A stretch of 64,000 nt of DNA from Garicola koreensis (GTDB lineage: Bacteria > Actinomycetota > Actinomycetes > Actinomycetales > Micrococcaceae). Where the stretch lies: positions 1 through 64,000 of the forward strand of contig NZ_JACIBT010000003.1 in the NCBI RefSeq assembly GCF_014195445.1. Direction: 5' to 3'. A program made the translations under genes and the position numbers. The notes beneath the pieces are model-generated. The model was not told the DNA's origin, ran no database searches, and worked only from the letters and a program-made list of their open reading frames with translations. Every line of letters starts with the position of its first letter. Position 1 is the first letter of the stretch. Shown in pieces: positions 1 to 9,307 of the stretch.

Positions 1-121
1 TGCGGCGTTTGAAGACCGTCCCCTCCTTGATGGGGAAGTGCTTCACCAGGTCCTTCACGTCCAAGACGACTTCAGAGTCGGCGAAGGGGTCCTGCGGCGC
101 GTCGACGGCTGGCTGGCTCAT
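1..121 (-). CDS. Oligopeptide ABC transporter ATP-binding protein OppF/DppF, N-terminal fragment
   Basis: Only the first 40 codons are inside the window; the gene runs off the left edge. The ATG at 121 overlaps the TGA of the upstream oppD gene by four bases (ATGA), so the two are translationally coupled. The visible residues include an acidic leader followed by VVLDVKDLVKHFPIKEG, which is the typical opening of the second ATPase of peptide importers, before its Walker A. By position it completes the system-1 set SBP-B-C-D-F. The ATPase motifs themselves are outside the window, so the family call rests on the N-terminal pattern and operon position. Confidence 0.8.
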   Translation of the reverse strand, partial: MSQPAVDAPQDPFADSEVVLDVKDLVKHFPIKEGTVFKRR

Positions 122-1182
122 GCCTGAGCCTCCTCTCGGGGCTGCCGAGTCCCATTGTAGATCTCTTCGCGATAGTGGCACGCAGAGGTGTGTTCGGCAA
201 CCACCGGCAGCAGTCCGGGGCGCTCAGCGCTGCACAAGTCGGTGGCATAGGGGCAGCGCGGGTGGAACGGGCAGCCCGAGGGCATATCCGTCAGCGACGG
301 CGGCAGTCCGGAGATGGCGTTGAGCCGCTCGTCCTGACCGTCAATGCGCGGCACCGAATTCAGCAGGCCCTCTGTATAGGGATGGGCCGGTTGGGCGTAT
401 ATCTCGTAGACGTCGGAGACTTCCATCACCTGCCCGGCATACATCACCGCGATCTTATCGGCCACATCGGCGACGACGCCCAAATCGTGGGTGATGAGGA
501 TCAGTCCCATGTTGTTCTCGACCTGCAGCTCCTTGAGCAGCCGCATCACCTGGGCCTGGACGGTGACGTCCAGAGCTGTGGTGGGCTCATCGGCGATGAG
601 CACATCCGGGTCCAGGGCGATGGCCATGGCAATCATGATCCGCTGGCGCATCCCACCGGAGAACTGGTGGGGAAAGTCGCCCACCCGTTCCTCTGCCGCG
701 GGGATGCCCACCCGCTGCATCATGGCGATGGACTTCTGCCGGGCCAGCTTGCGGTTCATTCCTTGGTGGACCCGAAACATCTCCGCGATCTGCCAGCCGA
801 CCGGCAGCACCGGGTTCAGCGCGGAGAGCGCGTCCTGAAAGATCATGGAGATGCTTACTCCGCGCAGTTTGCGGCGCTTCTCCGGCTTCATCGTCAGCAG
901 GTCCTCACCGCGGTAGCGGATCTCACCGCCGGCGATGTGCCCCGGGGGCATGTCCAGGATTCCCATGATGGTCTGGGCGGTCACAGACTTTCCGGATCCG
1001 GATTCACCCAGGATCGCCAGCGTCTCACCAGCATTCAGCGTCACATTCAGTCCATTGATGGCTTGGGCAACCCCGGCTTTGGTGTGAAACTCCACATGAA
1101 GGTCCACCACTTCCAGCAGCGGGGACGCCGTGTCGCCAGTGAATGAGGGCTCGGGCGTGCGGGGTGTGGTCATCTGACTCAC
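118..1182 (-). CDS. Oligopeptide ABC transporter ATP-binding protein OppD/DppD (system 1)
   Basis: A 354-residue cytoplasmic ATPase that powers peptide import with its OppF partner. Walker A (GESGSGKS) lies near residues 59-66, the ABC signature (SGGMRQR) near 174-180 and Walker B (VLIADEPTTALD) near 194-205. The C-terminus has the oligopeptide-type extension with the Cys-containing CPFHPRCPYATDLC stretch typical of OppD/DppD. Length is normal for the family. The ATG overlaps the stop of the upstream permease gene by four bases. Substrate (di- or oligopeptide, or another solute such as nickel or a sugar) cannot be read from the ATPase. Confidence 0.93.
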   Translation of the reverse strand: MSQMTTPRTPEPSFTGDTASPLLEVVDLHVEFHTKAGVAQAINGLNVTLNAGETLAILGESGSGKSVTAQTIMGILDMPPGHIAGGEIRYRGEDLLTMKPEKRRKLRGVSISMIFQDALSALNPVLPVGWQIAEMFRVHQGMNRKLARQKSIAMMQRVGIPAAEERVGDFPHQFSGGMRQRIMIAMAIALDPDVLIADEPTTALDVTVQAQVMRLLKELQVENNMGLILITHDLGVVADVADKIAVMYAGQVMEVSDVYEIYAQPAHPYTEGLLNSVPRIDGQDERLNAISGLPPSLTDMPSGCPFHPRCPYATDLCSAERPGLLPVVAEHTSACHYREEIYNGTRQPREEAQA

Positions 1183-2105
1183 CTCTTCTTGGACTTCGGG
1201 TCAAGGGCGTCGCGCAGCGCCTCGCCCATAGAGGTGAAGGCGAAGACGGTTAGGGCGACGAAGATCAGCGGGAACGTCAGCAGATGCGGCAGCTGCTGCA
1301 AGTAGCTTTTTGCCTCGTCGAGCTGCAGCCCCCAGGAGATCGCCGGCAGCTGCAAACCCACCCCGAGGAAGGTCAGAGTCGCCTCTGCGCCGATGACGAT
1401 TCCTGTGAACACCGCCGCGTAGCCGACCACCGGGCCCAGCGAGTTGGGCAGAATATGACGTCGCATGATGGTCAGCGGCCCAGCGCCCAGCGCCCGTGCT
1501 GCGGTGATGTAGTCGTTGTTGATCACCGCCAACACGGAGCCGCGCATCAGCCTGGCGAACGTGGGCCAGGTGAAGACAATCAGGATGAGAGACACATCCC
1601 AGACGCTGCGCTCCGACTGAACCGCGAGGAACACCAAGGCTCCCAAGAGGTAGGGGATGGCGAAGACCAGGTCGGTGAGGCGCATGAGAACCGCATCGAC
1701 CCAACCGCCGAAGAAGGCGGCGACGAGACCCAGCGCCACACCGATGACAAAGACGCTCAACGAGACGATGACCCCTACAGCCATGGAATTTGCGGCTCCA
1801 TAGATCACCCGGGCGTAGTAGTCGCAGCCCTGGATGTCTGTGCCGAACCAGTGCTCGGCCGAGGGCTCCTGCCGCGAGCGCGAAAGCGGGCAGGCTCGTG
1901 GGTCATTGTCGGTGAAAAGCTGGGGGAACAGTGCCATGGTGACCAGGACCACCAGCAGCACCGCCGAGACGACGAACCAGGGGTTTCGGCGCAGCGAACG
2001 CCAGGCGTCCATCCAGAGGCTGGCCTCCTCCTGGGCCTTGGCCTTCTTCGGCGCCGGTGGCGGCTCCCCCGCGGCCACAGTGTGTGCTTTGTTCAGCTCA
2101 GTCAT
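1179..2105 (-). CDS. Peptide ABC transporter permease OppC/DppC (system 1)
   Basis: A 308-residue inner-membrane permease. The reading frame is open for another 30 codons upstream, but the ATG at 2105 (MTELNKAHTV) is preceded by an AGGAG site overlapping the stop codon of the upstream oppB gene, so I use it. The protein has a soluble N-terminus, a first TM near residues 40-65, a periplasmic loop with the FGTDIQGCDYYARVIYGA motif characteristic of OppC, and then the five-TM BPD_transp_1 domain with an EAA loop (DYITAARALGAG...RHILPNSLGP). It forms the channel with OppB. Confidence 0.92.
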   Translation of the reverse strand: MTELNKAHTVAAGEPPPAPKKAKAQEEASLWMDAWRSLRRNPWFVVSAVLLVVLVTMALFPQLFTDNDPRACPLSRSRQEPSAEHWFGTDIQGCDYYARVIYGAANSMAVGVIVSLSVFVIGVALGLVAAFFGGWVDAVLMRLTDLVFAIPYLLGALVFLAVQSERSVWDVSLILIVFTWPTFARLMRGSVLAVINNDYITAARALGAGPLTIMRRHILPNSLGPVVGYAAVFTGIVIGAEATLTFLGVGLQLPAISWGLQLDEAKSYLQQLPHLLTFPLIFVALTVFAFTSMGEALRDALDPKSKKR

Positions 2106-2115
2106 AGCGGCTCTC

Positions 2116-3042
2116 CTAGTCGTAGCGGATACGGGGGTCGATGGCGGCATAGAGAAGATCAACCACGAGGTTGAGCACCACGTAGAAGAGGACAAACAGG
2201 GTCACGATGCCGACCACCACAGTGTTCTCCTGGGCTTGGATGGAGCGGAAGATCTGACCGCCCAAGCCGGTGAGGTTGAAGATGGTCTCCACCACCACGG
2301 TGCCCCCGAGCATGGTCGCCAGATCTGCACCGAGGAATGTCACCACCGGGATCAGCGAATTGCGCAGTCCGTGACGGACCACGACCCTGCTGCGCCTCAT
2401 GCCCTTGGCGGTGGCTGTGCGCACGTAGTCCGACTGCAGGGCCTCCACCAGTTCACTGCGCAGCATGCGGGCCACGATGCCGGTGGAGACGGCCCCCAGG
2501 GTGATTCCCGGCAGGACGTAGCTGACCAGGCCTTCTCTGGTGCCGGCAATGGGGAACCATTCGAGGTTGAGCCCAAAGGTCAGCTGCAGCAGAAAACCGA
2601 TGGCCAGGGTGGGCACTGCCACCACGATGACCAGCGACACCTGGACCATCCGGTCCAGGAAGCTGTCCTTGTAGACCGCAGCCAGGACGCCGGCGATGAC
2701 CCCAATGACGATTTGGAAGCTCAGGGCCACCAGCGCCAGGGTCACCGTGATCGGCAGGCCCTGCTGGATGATGTCCAGCACCGGGCGCCCCTGGAATGTG
2801 GTGCCGAAGTCACCCGCGGTGAACACTCCCCACATGTACTTGGCGTACTGCACAAGGAAGGGGTCGTTGAGGTTGTACTGCTCACGCAGCGTCTCCAAGA
2901 CCTGAGGACTCATCGGCCGGTCTCCGGAGAGCGCCCGGATGGGGTCGCCGGGCATCAGGAAGACCATGGCGTAGACGATGAGCGTGGCCGCAATCACTAC
3001 CGGGATGAACTGCAGCATACGCCGAATGATGTAGCCGGTCAT
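2116..3042 (-). CDS. Peptide ABC transporter permease OppB/DppB (system 1)
   Basis: A 308-residue, six-TM permease of normal OppB length. It starts with the family-typical MTGYIIRRMLQFIPV, in which the first TM begins almost at residue 1, and carries the EAA cytoplasmic loop (DYVRTATAKGMRRSRVVVRHGLRNSLIPV) that contacts the ATPases. It ends with the conserved DLLYAAIDPRIRYD. It is the first permease gene after the binding-protein gene; the 134-bp gap between them holds a strong hairpin (3119-3152). Confidence 0.93.
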   Translation of the reverse strand: MTGYIIRRMLQFIPVVIAATLIVYAMVFLMPGDPIRALSGDRPMSPQVLETLREQYNLNDPFLVQYAKYMWGVFTAGDFGTTFQGRPVLDIIQQGLPITVTLALVALSFQIVIGVIAGVLAAVYKDSFLDRMVQVSLVIVVAVPTLAIGFLLQLTFGLNLEWFPIAGTREGLVSYVLPGITLGAVSTGIVARMLRSELVEALQSDYVRTATAKGMRRSRVVVRHGLRNSLIPVVTFLGADLATMLGGTVVVETIFNLTGLGGQIFRSIQAQENTVVVGIVTLFVLFYVVLNLVVDLLYAAIDPRIRYD

Positions 3043-3118
3043 GGGTGTCCTTGCATGGGTTCAGCGGGTACGGTGAGTCGTTTCATCGTGGGGGGTCTCC
3101 ATCGTCACGCGCAAGCGA

Positions 3119-3152
3119 CCCGCACCAGGATGAAGACCATTGCTGGTGCGGG
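3119..3152 (-). terminator. Hairpin between SBP and permease genes (system 1)
   Basis: A perfect 10-bp inverted repeat (CCCGCACCAG at 3119-3128, CTGGTGCGGG at 3143-3152) with a 14-base loop lies just after the stop of the binding-protein gene. No T-run follows it on the minus strand. A processing or partial-termination hairpin that keeps the binding-protein mRNA more abundant than the permease mRNA would fit. System 2 has an equivalent hairpin in the same place. Confidence 0.55.
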
Positions 3153-3176
3153 CCACGTGCTGTGTGTCGAGAAGAG

Positions 3177-4826
3177 CTACTCCTCGTTGACCACGAGCTG
3201 CTCGACCCGCAGGAAGGTGCGGGGGTCCATCTGCACCGAATCGTGCTGAATCCGGTCGCTGTGCACCACGCCCTGGCTCTGGAAGAACATCGGGATCACC
3301 GGCATCTCCTCGAGCAGAATGTCCTCGGCCTCCTGGTATATCGAGTCTGCCTCTTCGGGATCGGCCGCGTTGGCCTCAGCGATCAGATTGTCAAACTCCT
3401 CATTGGAGAAGTCGGCGTAGTTCGACGATTTGCCTGTGGTGTAGATCGGCTCCATCGCGTACTGCGGGCTCGGGTAGGAGAGCACCCAGCCCAAGCGGAA
3501 CGGGCCAGTGACTTCCTGGTTGTCATGCAGATCCAGGTACTGGGCGAACTCCAGGGACTCAAAGGAGATGTTCTCAATCCCCAGGTGCTCCTGCCACTGG
3601 TTGCTGACCGCTTCGACCCAGTCCTCGTGACCGGCACCGGAGTTGAAGTAGATGGTCAGCTCACTGGGACCGTCAGCCTCCTCGTAGAGCTCAGCTGCCG
3701 CCTCCGGATCGAAGTCACAGTAGTCGCAGGCGTCCTCGCGGGCAGAGGGCAGCATGGGGGGAATGATGTTGCCGGCCGGAACCTGGGCACCGTCGAAGAT
3801 GTTGTCGATGATCAGCTGACGGTCGATGGCCATGGAGAGTGCGTGGCGAACATCCTTGTCCTGGAACTCCTCCTGGTAGAGCGGCAGTCCCATGTAGGTG
3901 AATGAGGAGGTGTCGAACATCGTCTGGTTGTCTCCGAAGTCTGCCTCCATGGTTGACAGGCGGTTCGGCGGCACTGAGTCCATGATGTCTAGTGTGCCTG
4001 CCTGAACGTCCAGGTAGGCGGTCTCTATGTCGTTGTAGATCTGCCATTCGATGCGCTCCGGAACTCCCGGATCCTCTCCGGGCCAGTCCTCGTACCGGTC
4101 GACGGCGATCTGCACATCGTGCTCCCATTCGCCGTCCATCTGGTACCGGCCGTTGCCGACCGGTGCCTGCTCAAACGACTCCGGATCCTCAAATGCTTCT
4201 GCGGGCATCGGGTAGAACCCGGTGTAGGACAGCATCATGGGCAGCGGCGAGAAGGGCTCGTTGAGCTCGAACTCCAAGGTGTAGTCGTCCGTTGCGGTGA
4301 CGCCTGCCAGCTCTTCGGCGTCCCCGTTGACCACATCCTCGTAGCCGACGATGACGTCGTAGAAGCTGGTGTTCTGCTGAGCGTTGTCCGGGTCTACGAC
4401 CCAGTTAAAGGTCTCGACGAAGGTGTTGGCGTCGATCGGGTCACCATTGTGGAAGGTCCAGTCCTCACCGAGGGTGAATGTCCACTCGGTCTGGTCCTCG
4501 TTGGACTCCCAATCGGTGGCGACACCCGGGACAGCCTCGTAGGTCTCGTAGTCCACCTGGGTGAGACCGGTGAACAGCTGCTCCAGCACCCAGGATCCGC
4601 AGACCTCGGTGGAGTTCGACGGCATCAGGTTCTGCGGCTCACAGTTATAGGCGGAGACGGTGCCGCCCCCGGCAGCTTCAGCGCCACCGTTGTCAGCGGT
4701 GCCGTTGCCGCCATCGCCATTGCCGTCGTCTCCGTTGCCGCAGGCGGCCAACACCAATGCGGCTGCTGCGGTCATGGCGACAGCACTGCGACGGCGCGCC
4801 GACCCTTGGGGTTTATGCGTGGTCAT
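3177..4826 (-). CDS. Peptide-binding lipoprotein, ABC transporter family 5 SBP (system 1)
   Basis: A 549-residue extracellular solute-binding lipoprotein. The start at 4826 is chosen because a GAGGAG site sits about 8 bases upstream, although the frame is open further. Residues 1-30 form a lipoprotein signal peptide with lipobox LVLAAC (Cys30), followed by a Gly/Asn/Asp-rich linker. The body matches the SBP_bac_5 pattern, for example DWTFHNGDPIDANTFVETFNWV and DKDVRHALSMAIDRQLI. The mature protein is very acidic, as expected for a secreted protein of a salt-tolerant organism. It delivers substrate to the OppBC channel encoded downstream. Confidence 0.93.
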   Translation of the reverse strand: MTTHKPQGSARRRSAVAMTAAAALVLAACGNGDDGNGDGGNGTADNGGAEAAGGGTVSAYNCEPQNLMPSNSTEVCGSWVLEQLFTGLTQVDYETYEAVPGVATDWESNEDQTEWTFTLGEDWTFHNGDPIDANTFVETFNWVVDPDNAQQNTSFYDVIVGYEDVVNGDAEELAGVTATDDYTLEFELNEPFSPLPMMLSYTGFYPMPAEAFEDPESFEQAPVGNGRYQMDGEWEHDVQIAVDRYEDWPGEDPGVPERIEWQIYNDIETAYLDVQAGTLDIMDSVPPNRLSTMEADFGDNQTMFDTSSFTYMGLPLYQEEFQDKDVRHALSMAIDRQLIIDNIFDGAQVPAGNIIPPMLPSAREDACDYCDFDPEAAAELYEEADGPSELTIYFNSGAGHEDWVEAVSNQWQEHLGIENISFESLEFAQYLDLHDNQEVTGPFRLGWVLSYPSPQYAMEPIYTTGKSSNYADFSNEEFDNLIAEANAADPEEADSIYQEAEDILLEEMPVIPMFFQSQGVVHSDRIQHDSVQMDPRTFLRVEQLVVNEE

Positions 4827-4974
4827 GATCAGTCTCCTCATCAATATGGAGCGTTCAAGTGATGTGAGACACACTAGTACACATTTCTGCCGAGCAATAT
4901 TCTGACGCGGAATCGCACCGAACAATTGTTTCGTTTCATCGGTGCCGGCAATTCTCCGGTCTCAGCTGCTGTGA
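4827..4974. other. Intergenic region upstream of the system-1 binding-protein gene
   Basis: This 148-bp gap is AT-richer than the genes around it and should hold the system-1 promoter (minus strand), but I could not pick a convincing -35/-10 pair; TAGTGT near 4870-4876 on the minus strand is a possible -10. It also holds a 7-bp inverted repeat (GCACCGA at 4915-4921, TCGGTGC at 4939-4945) around the palindrome AACAATTGTT, which could be an operator or a weak terminator for the gene ending at 4975. Confidence 0.3.
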
Positions 4975-6024
4975 TCAGTGCCGCTCCAGGATGACCGACC
5001 CTGCTTCCCAGGTCAGCAGGTAGTGGTTCTCCCCCACCGTCTGCAGAGATTCGAAACCTGCGTCGAACTGCTCCTGGGCCACCGCGGGGATCTCCACCGA
5101 ATCTGCCGGTGCGTCCACGTCCAGCGGAGGCTCTGCAGGTTCAACACGTTCGGTGACGACGTCGACGGCGCTGAGCTGGTGCTCGGGGGTGTCTTCATCG
5201 AGGCCGTGATGGATCTGGAACTCATTCTCGCCGAGCCTGCCGGCGTTGAGATTGAGCACCTGACTCCACGCGGTCGCGTGTCCCTGGTGCTCACCGGTGA
5301 TCTGCTGCGTCTCGACTCCACCGTCCAACCGCAGGCATTCTGGGTCGTCGTCGGAGCCCAGTGCGGCAGTGACCAGATCAGTGTCGCCGTGGTAGGTGGG
5401 GGTCTGCAGCACTACGTGGGAGCCTGCCGTTCCGACGCCGTAGAGCACCCGCTGACGGGAATCGGCCACGCTGTGGTCCCGGACGGGGTGAATCGTCTGC
5501 GCGGTCCAGGTGATCGAGGCTGTCTGCGGATCGAACAGCGACACCCGGTCAGTGCCGGTCCAATACTCCTCATGATGACCGATGAGCAGCTGGTCACCCA
5601 CTGCCGCTGCCGAGTGCTGACGCTGCGTGATGCCGCCTGGGTCGAACTGACCCAGGACCGGCTGCGCATCGAACTCCTGCGCCACGATCTCTACTGCGGA
5701 GATGAGCTGCTGCTCATCCACGTCGTCGTCGCCGCTGAGCGCCTGCTGGTGCACATCCCAGTCTGCAAAAGGCGGTTGAACCCCCGAGGGGTCACCGACA
5801 TGCACATACTCCCCGCAGGTCAGGCCCAGGGCGTCCGTCAGCCCTGACTCCCTGGGGTAGTCGTAGACGATGAACGCGACGACGCCGACTGCTGCAGCAA
5901 GTCCGGAGCCTTGGAGCAGCCTGCGCCGGCGCCATCGTCGGTGACTTTCACGCTTCTCAGCCATCCAGTCGCGTTTATGGGCGCGACTGTAGGCTGCGGT
6001 GAGGGCATTCGACGGCTCACTCAA
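4975..6024 (-). CDS. Membrane-anchored extracellular protein of unknown function, weakly propeller-like
   Basis: A 349-residue protein starting with TTG (6024), with an AAGGA site about 9 bases upstream. A strongly basic cytoplasmic N-terminus (RESHRRWRRRRLL, about residues 25-37) precedes one TM (about 40-54), so the rest is outside the cell. The outer part is acidic and has short repeated patterns such as VSLFDPQTASITW, which resemble PQQ/WD-type propeller strands, but I cannot assign a family. It lies 35 bp after the fused OppDF gene on the same strand, so it is probably the last gene of the system-2 operon. An internal ATG at 5967 is an alternative start. Confidence 0.6.
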   Translation of the reverse strand: MSEPSNALTAAYSRAHKRDWMAEKRESHRRWRRRRLLQGSGLAAAVGVVAFIVYDYPRESGLTDALGLTCGEYVHVGDPSGVQPPFADWDVHQQALSGDDDVDEQQLISAVEIVAQEFDAQPVLGQFDPGGITQRQHSAAAVGDQLLIGHHEEYWTGTDRVSLFDPQTASITWTAQTIHPVRDHSVADSRQRVLYGVGTAGSHVVLQTPTYHGDTDLVTAALGSDDDPECLRLDGGVETQQITGEHQGHATAWSQVLNLNAGRLGENEFQIHHGLDEDTPEHQLSAVDVVTERVEPAEPPLDVDAPADSVEIPAVAQEQFDAGFESLQTVGENHYLLTWEAGSVILERH

Positions 6025-6059
6025 GGGCAGGATCCTTCACTGGGGCCCGGCAGCTCGGC

Positions 6060-8135
6060 TCAGGTGGCGGTGAGCCCCTGGGCCTCCCACAGCTGCTGCC
6101 GCGCTGCGCGACGTTCATCCTGCTGGCGCGGGTCGGGCACCGGCGCTGCGGCCAGCAGCCGTTTGGTGTAGCCCATCTGTGGGTCGCGCAGAATCTGCTC
6201 CTTGTGCCCCTGTTCCACCACACGGCCCTTCTCCAGCACCATGATCTGGTCCGCCAACTGGTCGACCACGGCCAGATCGTGGCTGACGAACAGACACGCG
6301 AAGGCGTACTGCTCCTGCAGCTCGGCGAACATCTCCAGCACACGGGCCTGCACGGAGACGTCCAGCGCAGAGGTCGGCTCATCAGCGATCAGAATAGAGG
6401 GGCTCAGTGACAGGGCCCGGGCGATGCTGATGCGCTGACGCTGCCCGCCGGAGAGCTCGTGCGGGAACCGGTTGATGACCCCCGCGGGAAGCTTGACCGC
6501 CTCCAGCAGTTCGGCGGCCCGAGCTTTGCGATCCTTGGGCGAACCTACTTTGTGGACCACCATGGGCTCGGTGATGATGTCACCGATCGGAAAACGGGGG
6601 TCCAAGGAGGCCGCAGGATCCTGGAAGACCACACCGATCTCTCGCCGTGCAACCTTGCGTTCGGCTCCTTTGAGTGCCGGAAGGTTGCGTCCGCGGATCA
6701 GCAGCTCGCCCTCGTCAACGTCCAGCAGCCCCAGCACGGCCTTAGCGATCGTGGATTTGCCGGAACCAGATTCTCCGACCAGCCCCAGGATTTCACCCTT
6801 GGGCACGGCGAAGCTCACGTCCTCAACAACCCGCACCGGCTTACCCCGGTTGTTCCGGTAGGCCAGGGCGAGGTTCTTGCCCTCAATGACCGTTTCCTGC
6901 TCCGGCGCAGTCGTCGGTTGGGCAGCCTCCCGCCGATCCTTCGCGGAGACACCCTGAACGTCACCTTTCTGGTGCAGGGTGGGCATCGCATCCAGCAGCC
7001 GCCTGGTGTAGGGGTGTTCGGGCTGAAGCAGAATCTCCTCAGAGGATCCGGATTCGACCACCTGGCCCTGGAACATCACCACCACACGGTCAGCCATATC
7101 GGCCACCACACCCATATTGTGGGTGATGAGCAGAATACCGGTGTCGATCTCGTGCTTGAGCCGTCGCAGCAGATCCAGAATCTCTGCCTGGACGGTCACG
7201 TCCAGTGCTGTGGTGGGCTCATCGGCGATGATCATCGAGGGATTGCAGGAAATGGCGATCGCGATCACGATGCGTTGGCGCTGTCCGCCGGAAAATTGGT
7301 GGGGATACTCGTGGATCCGCTGCTTGGCATCGGGGATGCCCACCAGCTCCAGCAGCTCCACGCCCTTGGCCAGCGCGTCCTTGCCGAATGCCACACCATG
7401 GACCTGCATGGCCTCAACCAGCTGGTCGGAGACCTTCAGCACCGGGTTCAGCGCAGTCATCGGCTCCTGAAAGACCATGGAGACTTCGGACCCGCGCAGC
7501 CGACGCAGCTGCGCCGCGTCCATGGTGGTCGTTTCCTGGCCGTTCAGAAAGGCCCTGCCGGTCACGGTGCCATTTTGCGGGATCAACCCCATCGCGGCGG
7601 CTGAGGTGACCGACTTGCCGGAGCCGGACTCCCCGACGACGGCGACCACCTCACCGGGCATCACATCGAAGCTGACGCCTTTGACGGCGTCGACGGTGCC
7701 GAACTCGGTGTTGAAGCTTACCCCGACGTTCTGAAAGCTCAGCGCCGGCTGTTCGGCGGCATCAGCGGCGCGTTCGGCAGCCACGGCCTCGGACACTGGT
7801 TCGGCAGTTCGGTACGCGGTCACTGCGGCGAAGACCGCGATCAGCACTCCGATGCCGATTCCCGCCAGGGCGACCGTATCCGCCAGGGTCACCGCACCCC
7901 GGTTAACATCGGTGCCAGAGATCCGCAGCGGCATCATCACCATCGTCGGGCCCACGGCGATCACCAACCAGGCGATCAGGAGCTTGAGCCCGAACTCCCG
8001 CTGCTTCAGCACTGCCATCTGGCCCAGCCCGGGGATGATCAGCGACAGGACTGCGGGGAGCCAGGGATTGGTGGCCGTGGTCTGCTCAGTGGCGGGATCC
8101 TGGGTGGTGGGAACCTGGGAGCTGTCTGCGCTCAT
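6060..8135 (-). CDS. Fused OppD-OppF ABC ATPase with hydrophobic N-terminal domain (system 2)
   Basis: A 691-residue protein that joins both ATPases of a peptide importer. ABC domain 1 has Walker A at 168-175 (GESGSGKS), signature FSGGQRQR near 281-288 and Walker B MIIADEPTTALD at 301-312. Domain 2 repeats the set: Walker A at 454-461, LSGGQRQR near 565 and Walker B ILIADEPTSALD near 588. Fused OppDF proteins are known. The first 110 residues are unusual: a PGLGQ-containing amphipathic or TM segment (about 24-42) and two clear TMs (about 50-68 and 84-108) would anchor the ATPase to the membrane. ATG overlaps the oppC stop (ATGA). Confidence 0.9.
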   Translation of the reverse strand: MSADSSQVPTTQDPATEQTTATNPWLPAVLSLIIPGLGQMAVLKQREFGLKLLIAWLVIAVGPTMVMMPLRISGTDVNRGAVTLADTVALAGIGIGVLIAVFAAVTAYRTAEPVSEAVAAERAADAAEQPALSFQNVGVSFNTEFGTVDAVKGVSFDVMPGEVVAVVGESGSGKSVTSAAAMGLIPQNGTVTGRAFLNGQETTTMDAAQLRRLRGSEVSMVFQEPMTALNPVLKVSDQLVEAMQVHGVAFGKDALAKGVELLELVGIPDAKQRIHEYPHQFSGGQRQRIVIAIAISCNPSMIIADEPTTALDVTVQAEILDLLRRLKHEIDTGILLITHNMGVVADMADRVVVMFQGQVVESGSSEEILLQPEHPYTRRLLDAMPTLHQKGDVQGVSAKDRREAAQPTTAPEQETVIEGKNLALAYRNNRGKPVRVVEDVSFAVPKGEILGLVGESGSGKSTIAKAVLGLLDVDEGELLIRGRNLPALKGAERKVARREIGVVFQDPAASLDPRFPIGDIITEPMVVHKVGSPKDRKARAAELLEAVKLPAGVINRFPHELSGGQRQRISIARALSLSPSILIADEPTSALDVSVQARVLEMFAELQEQYAFACLFVSHDLAVVDQLADQIMVLEKGRVVEQGHKEQILRDPQMGYTKRLLAAAPVPDPRQQDERRAARQQLWEAQGLTAT

Positions 8136-9307
8136 TTCTTCCTCCGGAACCTGAATATATTCGCCTTAGGGTCAGTGCTGTCCGTCGCGAGGCTGGAGCC
8201 GGTCCGCCCGGCGGTGTCCAGACCCAGCTGACCTGCCTGGCGACTCTGCGCCATGGAGGTCCCGCGAAACCCCAGCGCCTGCCGCAGGCCGGGGCGTCGC
8301 TCGCCCTTGCGCTGCTGGTGCGGGTCGAAGGCATCACGCAAGCCGTCACCGATGAAGTTCACACACAGCACGATGATCAGAATGAAGATGCCCGGGATCC
8401 AGAACAGGTGCGGCCGGGTGTTGATGGCCACCTCGCCCTCGGAGACCAGCATCCCCAGGGAGACCTCCGGCGGCTGAACGCCCATGCCCAGATACGACAG
8501 GGTCGATTCCAGAAGAATCACCGCAGCAACGGTGAACGAAGCGTTGACGATGATCACGCCCACAGCGTTGGGCAGCATGTGTTTGCGAATGATTCGCCAG
8601 GGCGAGGCCCCCATCGCCACTGCAGCAGAAACGTATTCCTTCTCCCGCAGAGACAGCACCTCCGCGCGCACCAGACGGGCCATCCCGGTCCAGCTGACGA
8701 TTCCCAGGACGATGGCCAGCGGGAACGGAGGGAACGGCATGCCGCTGACGAACTGTCCCAGGATCGCAGCGATCACCAGCAGCGGCACCACGATGACGAA
8801 GTCGGTCAGTGTCATCAGCACCGCTTCGATCTTGCCGCGGAAGTATCCGGCCACCGCACCGATCAGGATTCCCATCACGGAGGAGACCAGCGCGACGACG
8901 ACGCCGATGATCAGCGACTGTTGGGTGCCGCGCATCACGCGGGCGAAAATATCCCTCGGCAGACTGTCCTGGCCGAAGGGGTGGGGACCGAAGATCCGGC
9001 CGTCGTCGAACATGGTCGGCTCCCCGCCGTTGACCAGTTCGGCTCCCTGGGGCAGCCGGAACGGATGCGGCCACCATCCGGGGATTATGCCGTAGCCCAC
9101 CGAGGTGAAGGCCGTCACGGTGATAATCGTGACCACCACCAGTGAGATCATCGCCGGGATGTGACCGAAGAACCGACGTCGAATCAGCTGGTTCTGGGAG
9201 TAGGACTGGTGAGTTTCGCTCAGCTTGGCGTCTTCGACCTCCGCGAGGTCGACCATCTGCTGCTCGAGGCCTTCGTTGCTCTGTTCGGGGCTCTGGTCGT
9301 TGCTCAT
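8132..9307 (-). CDS. Peptide ABC transporter permease OppC (system 2)
   Basis: A 391-residue permease, about 80 residues longer than the system-1 OppC. The extra length is an acidic cytoplasmic N-terminus (about 45 residues before the first TM) and a C-terminal tail after the conserved GDGLRDAFDPHQQRK motif. The periplasmic segment carries the FGQDSLPRDIFARVMRGTQQSL motif, and the EAA loop reads EYVSAAVAMGASPWRIIRKHMLPNAVG. Its start overlaps the stop of oppB by four bases and its stop overlaps the start of the fused ATPase gene by four bases. Confidence 0.92.
   Translation of the reverse strand: MSNDQSPEQSNEGLEQQMVDLAEVEDAKLSETHQSYSQNQLIRRRFFGHIPAMISLVVVTIITVTAFTSVGYGIIPGWWPHPFRLPQGAELVNGGEPTMFDDGRIFGPHPFGQDSLPRDIFARVMRGTQQSLIIGVVVALVSSVMGILIGAVAGYFRGKIEAVLMTLTDFVIVVPLLVIAAILGQFVSGMPFPPFPLAIVLGIVSWTGMARLVRAEVLSLREKEYVSAAVAMGASPWRIIRKHMLPNAVGVIIVNASFTVAAVILLESTLSYLGMGVQPPEVSLGMLVSEGEVAINTRPHLFWIPGIFILIIVLCVNFIGDGLRDAFDPHQQRKGERRPGLRQALGFRGTSMAQSRQAGQLGLDTAGRTGSSLATDSTDPKANIFRFRRKK

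Noticed and set aside
4915-4945. 7-bp inverted repeat around AACAATTGTT before the system-1 binding-protein gene
   Set aside because: Stem too short and loop too long for a confident terminator or operator call; no second copy found.
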